In this document: positions 5,428-6,058 of the stretch, piece by piece
Position numbering within the stretch: the stretch's first letter is position 1
Layout: every line of letters starts with the position of its first letter
Source: an uncultured Clostridia bacterium
GTDB lineage: Bacteria; Bacillota; Clostridia; Oscillospirales; Butyricicoccaceae
DNA: 6,058 bases
Assembly: GCA_947856675.1 (NCBI GenBank)
Contig: CANUCM010000048.1
Span: 1 to 6,058 of the forward strand
Direction of reading: 5' to 3'
Notes under the pieces: generated by a model
Database searches by the model: none
The model's input: only the letters and a program-made list of their open reading frames with translations
What the model was told of the DNA's origin: nothing
Program-made: the position numbers and the translations under genes

Positions 5428-6058
5428 AAAAGCTCCTTTGCATTTCCAAACAGATTGCCGCACCCCAGGCGCAGATGCGGGTCAAAGGCCTGCTTTACGC
5501 GCAGCATGCCGCGCAGCGTGCCGCGGCCGACCATGATTTCGAGGAAAGGCGCCTTGAGCTTGCCCACGCCGTGTTCGGCCGAAACGGCGCCGCCCAGGCG
5601 CGTGACCTCATGCGCCCACTGCGCAAAAAGCTGCGAGGCGCGCGCATGCTCCTGCATGTCGCGGGGAAGGATGTTGACATGCAGGTGGCTGTCGCCGATG
5701 TGTCCCCACACGGCGTATTCAAAGCCCTGCTCACGCAGCGTGCGCAGGTAAATGTCCATCATTTCGGAAAGCGCGCCGTCGGGCACCGACATGTCGCTGC
5801 CGCGCTTGGAAAGCGAGGGGAAGCGCGCGCGGCGCTCGTCGATGAGCGAGTTGACGCATTCGGGCACCGCGTGGCGGAAAAAGGTCAGCGTTTCGCGGTC
5901 GGTCTCGGTGCGCGCCACAAGCGAGCGCGCGCTGTCGCCGCCCGCGGCGCGCTGCAGCTCGCCCAGGCGCAAAAGCGCTTCCTGCGCCTGCAGTGCCGCG
6001 CGGCAGTGCAGCTCGGCGTACACCGCCGTGCTGCCCAGCGCCTGAGGGTCGGGCAGGC
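5424..6058 (-). CDS. FAD-binding 2-hydroxyacid dehydrogenase, C-terminal part (GlcD/LctD-like, cut by right edge)
   Basis: The last 210 or so residues of a flavoprotein of the VAO/PCMH family, FAD-oxidase C-terminal domain; full-length members have about 460 residues, so the FAD-binding half is outside the window. Diagnostic motifs are WGHIGDSHLHVNIL, equivalent to the family HxGDGNxH metal/substrate motif, and SAEHGVGKLKAPFL, equivalent to SGEHGIGxxK. The family oxidises D- or L-lactate, glycolate or 2-hydroxyglutarate. Position directly upstream of etfB and a ferredoxin-fused etfA makes an LctD-like electron-confurcating lactate dehydrogenase the best guess; substrate and stereochemistry are not shown. 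The gene's tail AAAGGAG is also the etfB ribosome binding site, and its TGA overlaps the etfB ATG. The C-terminal end, FDPHLRLGCGNLFGN, lacks the common NPGK motif found after FDP in many relatives. Confidence 0.87.
   Translation of the reverse strand, partial: LPDPQALGSTAVYAELHCRAALQAQEALLRLGELQRAAGGDSARSLVARTETDRETLTFFRHAVPECVNSLIDERRARFPSLSKRGSDMSVPDGALSEMMDIYLRTLREQGFEYAVWGHIGDSHLHVNILPRDMQEHARASQLFAQWAHEVTRLGGAVSAEHGVGKLKAPFLEIMVGRGTLRGMLRVKQAFDPHLRLGCGNLFGNAKELL
5433..5439 (-). promoter_or_regulatory. etfB ribosome binding site inside the upstream gene
   Basis: Minus-strand AAAGGAG, 5 nt before the ATG at 5427, lies within the last codons of the dehydrogenase gene. It fixes the etfB start at 5427 rather than at the more distal in-frame start near 5463. 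Confidence 0.8.

Noticed and set aside
1..6058. Search for mobile elements, CRISPR repeats, tRNA/rRNA genes and phage or defence genes
   Set aside because: No transposase, direct-repeat array, cloverleaf-like tRNA sequence or defence-type domain was seen; composition is uniform and GC-rich apart from the short AT-rich promoter and terminator segments.

Overview
The window looks like a chromosomal segment from a high-GC member of the Clostridia (Bacillota). A T-box riboswitch ahead of an aminoacyl-tRNA synthetase gene points to that phylum. A ferredoxin-fused electron-transfer flavoprotein of the electron-bifurcating type points to a strict anaerobe. The assignment below phylum is inference from gene content and base composition. 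The window holds five protein genes plus one at each edge counted among them as partial: six in all, with no mobile element, CRISPR array or rRNA/tRNA gene seen.

Left part (1-1380, minus strand): the N-terminal two thirds of thrS (threonyl-tRNA synthetase), running off the left edge. Upstream of it lies a complete control region: a near-consensus promoter (TTGACA, 17 nt, TATAGT), a T-box leader with ACC (Thr) specifier candidates, the T-box element, and an intrinsic terminator whose 5' arm also forms half of an antiterminator. Uncharged tRNA-Thr should therefore switch on thrS.

Middle part (1394-3501, plus strand): divergent from thrS is a two-gene unit, an acetamidase/formamidase family hydrolase followed one base later by a 373-residue permease of the CitMHS/ArsB-NhaD/SLC13 type. 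It has its own promoter (TTGCCG, 17 nt, TATACT). The pair plausibly couples amide hydrolysis to movement of a small carboxylate, but the substrate is unknown. A GC-rich palindromic terminator flanked by A and T runs closes it and serves the convergent operon too.

Right part (3500-6058, minus strand): an operon of overlapping genes in the order FAD-binding 2-hydroxyacid dehydrogenase (GlcD/LctD-like, C-terminal part only), etfB, etfA. EtfA carries an N-terminal domain with two complete 4Fe-4S cysteine motifs. The composition matches the Ldh-EtfAB type of electron-confurcating lactate dehydrogenase known from Acetobacterium woodii, in which a 2-hydroxyacid is oxidised with NAD+ while reduced ferredoxin is consumed. 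Its promoter lies outside the window.
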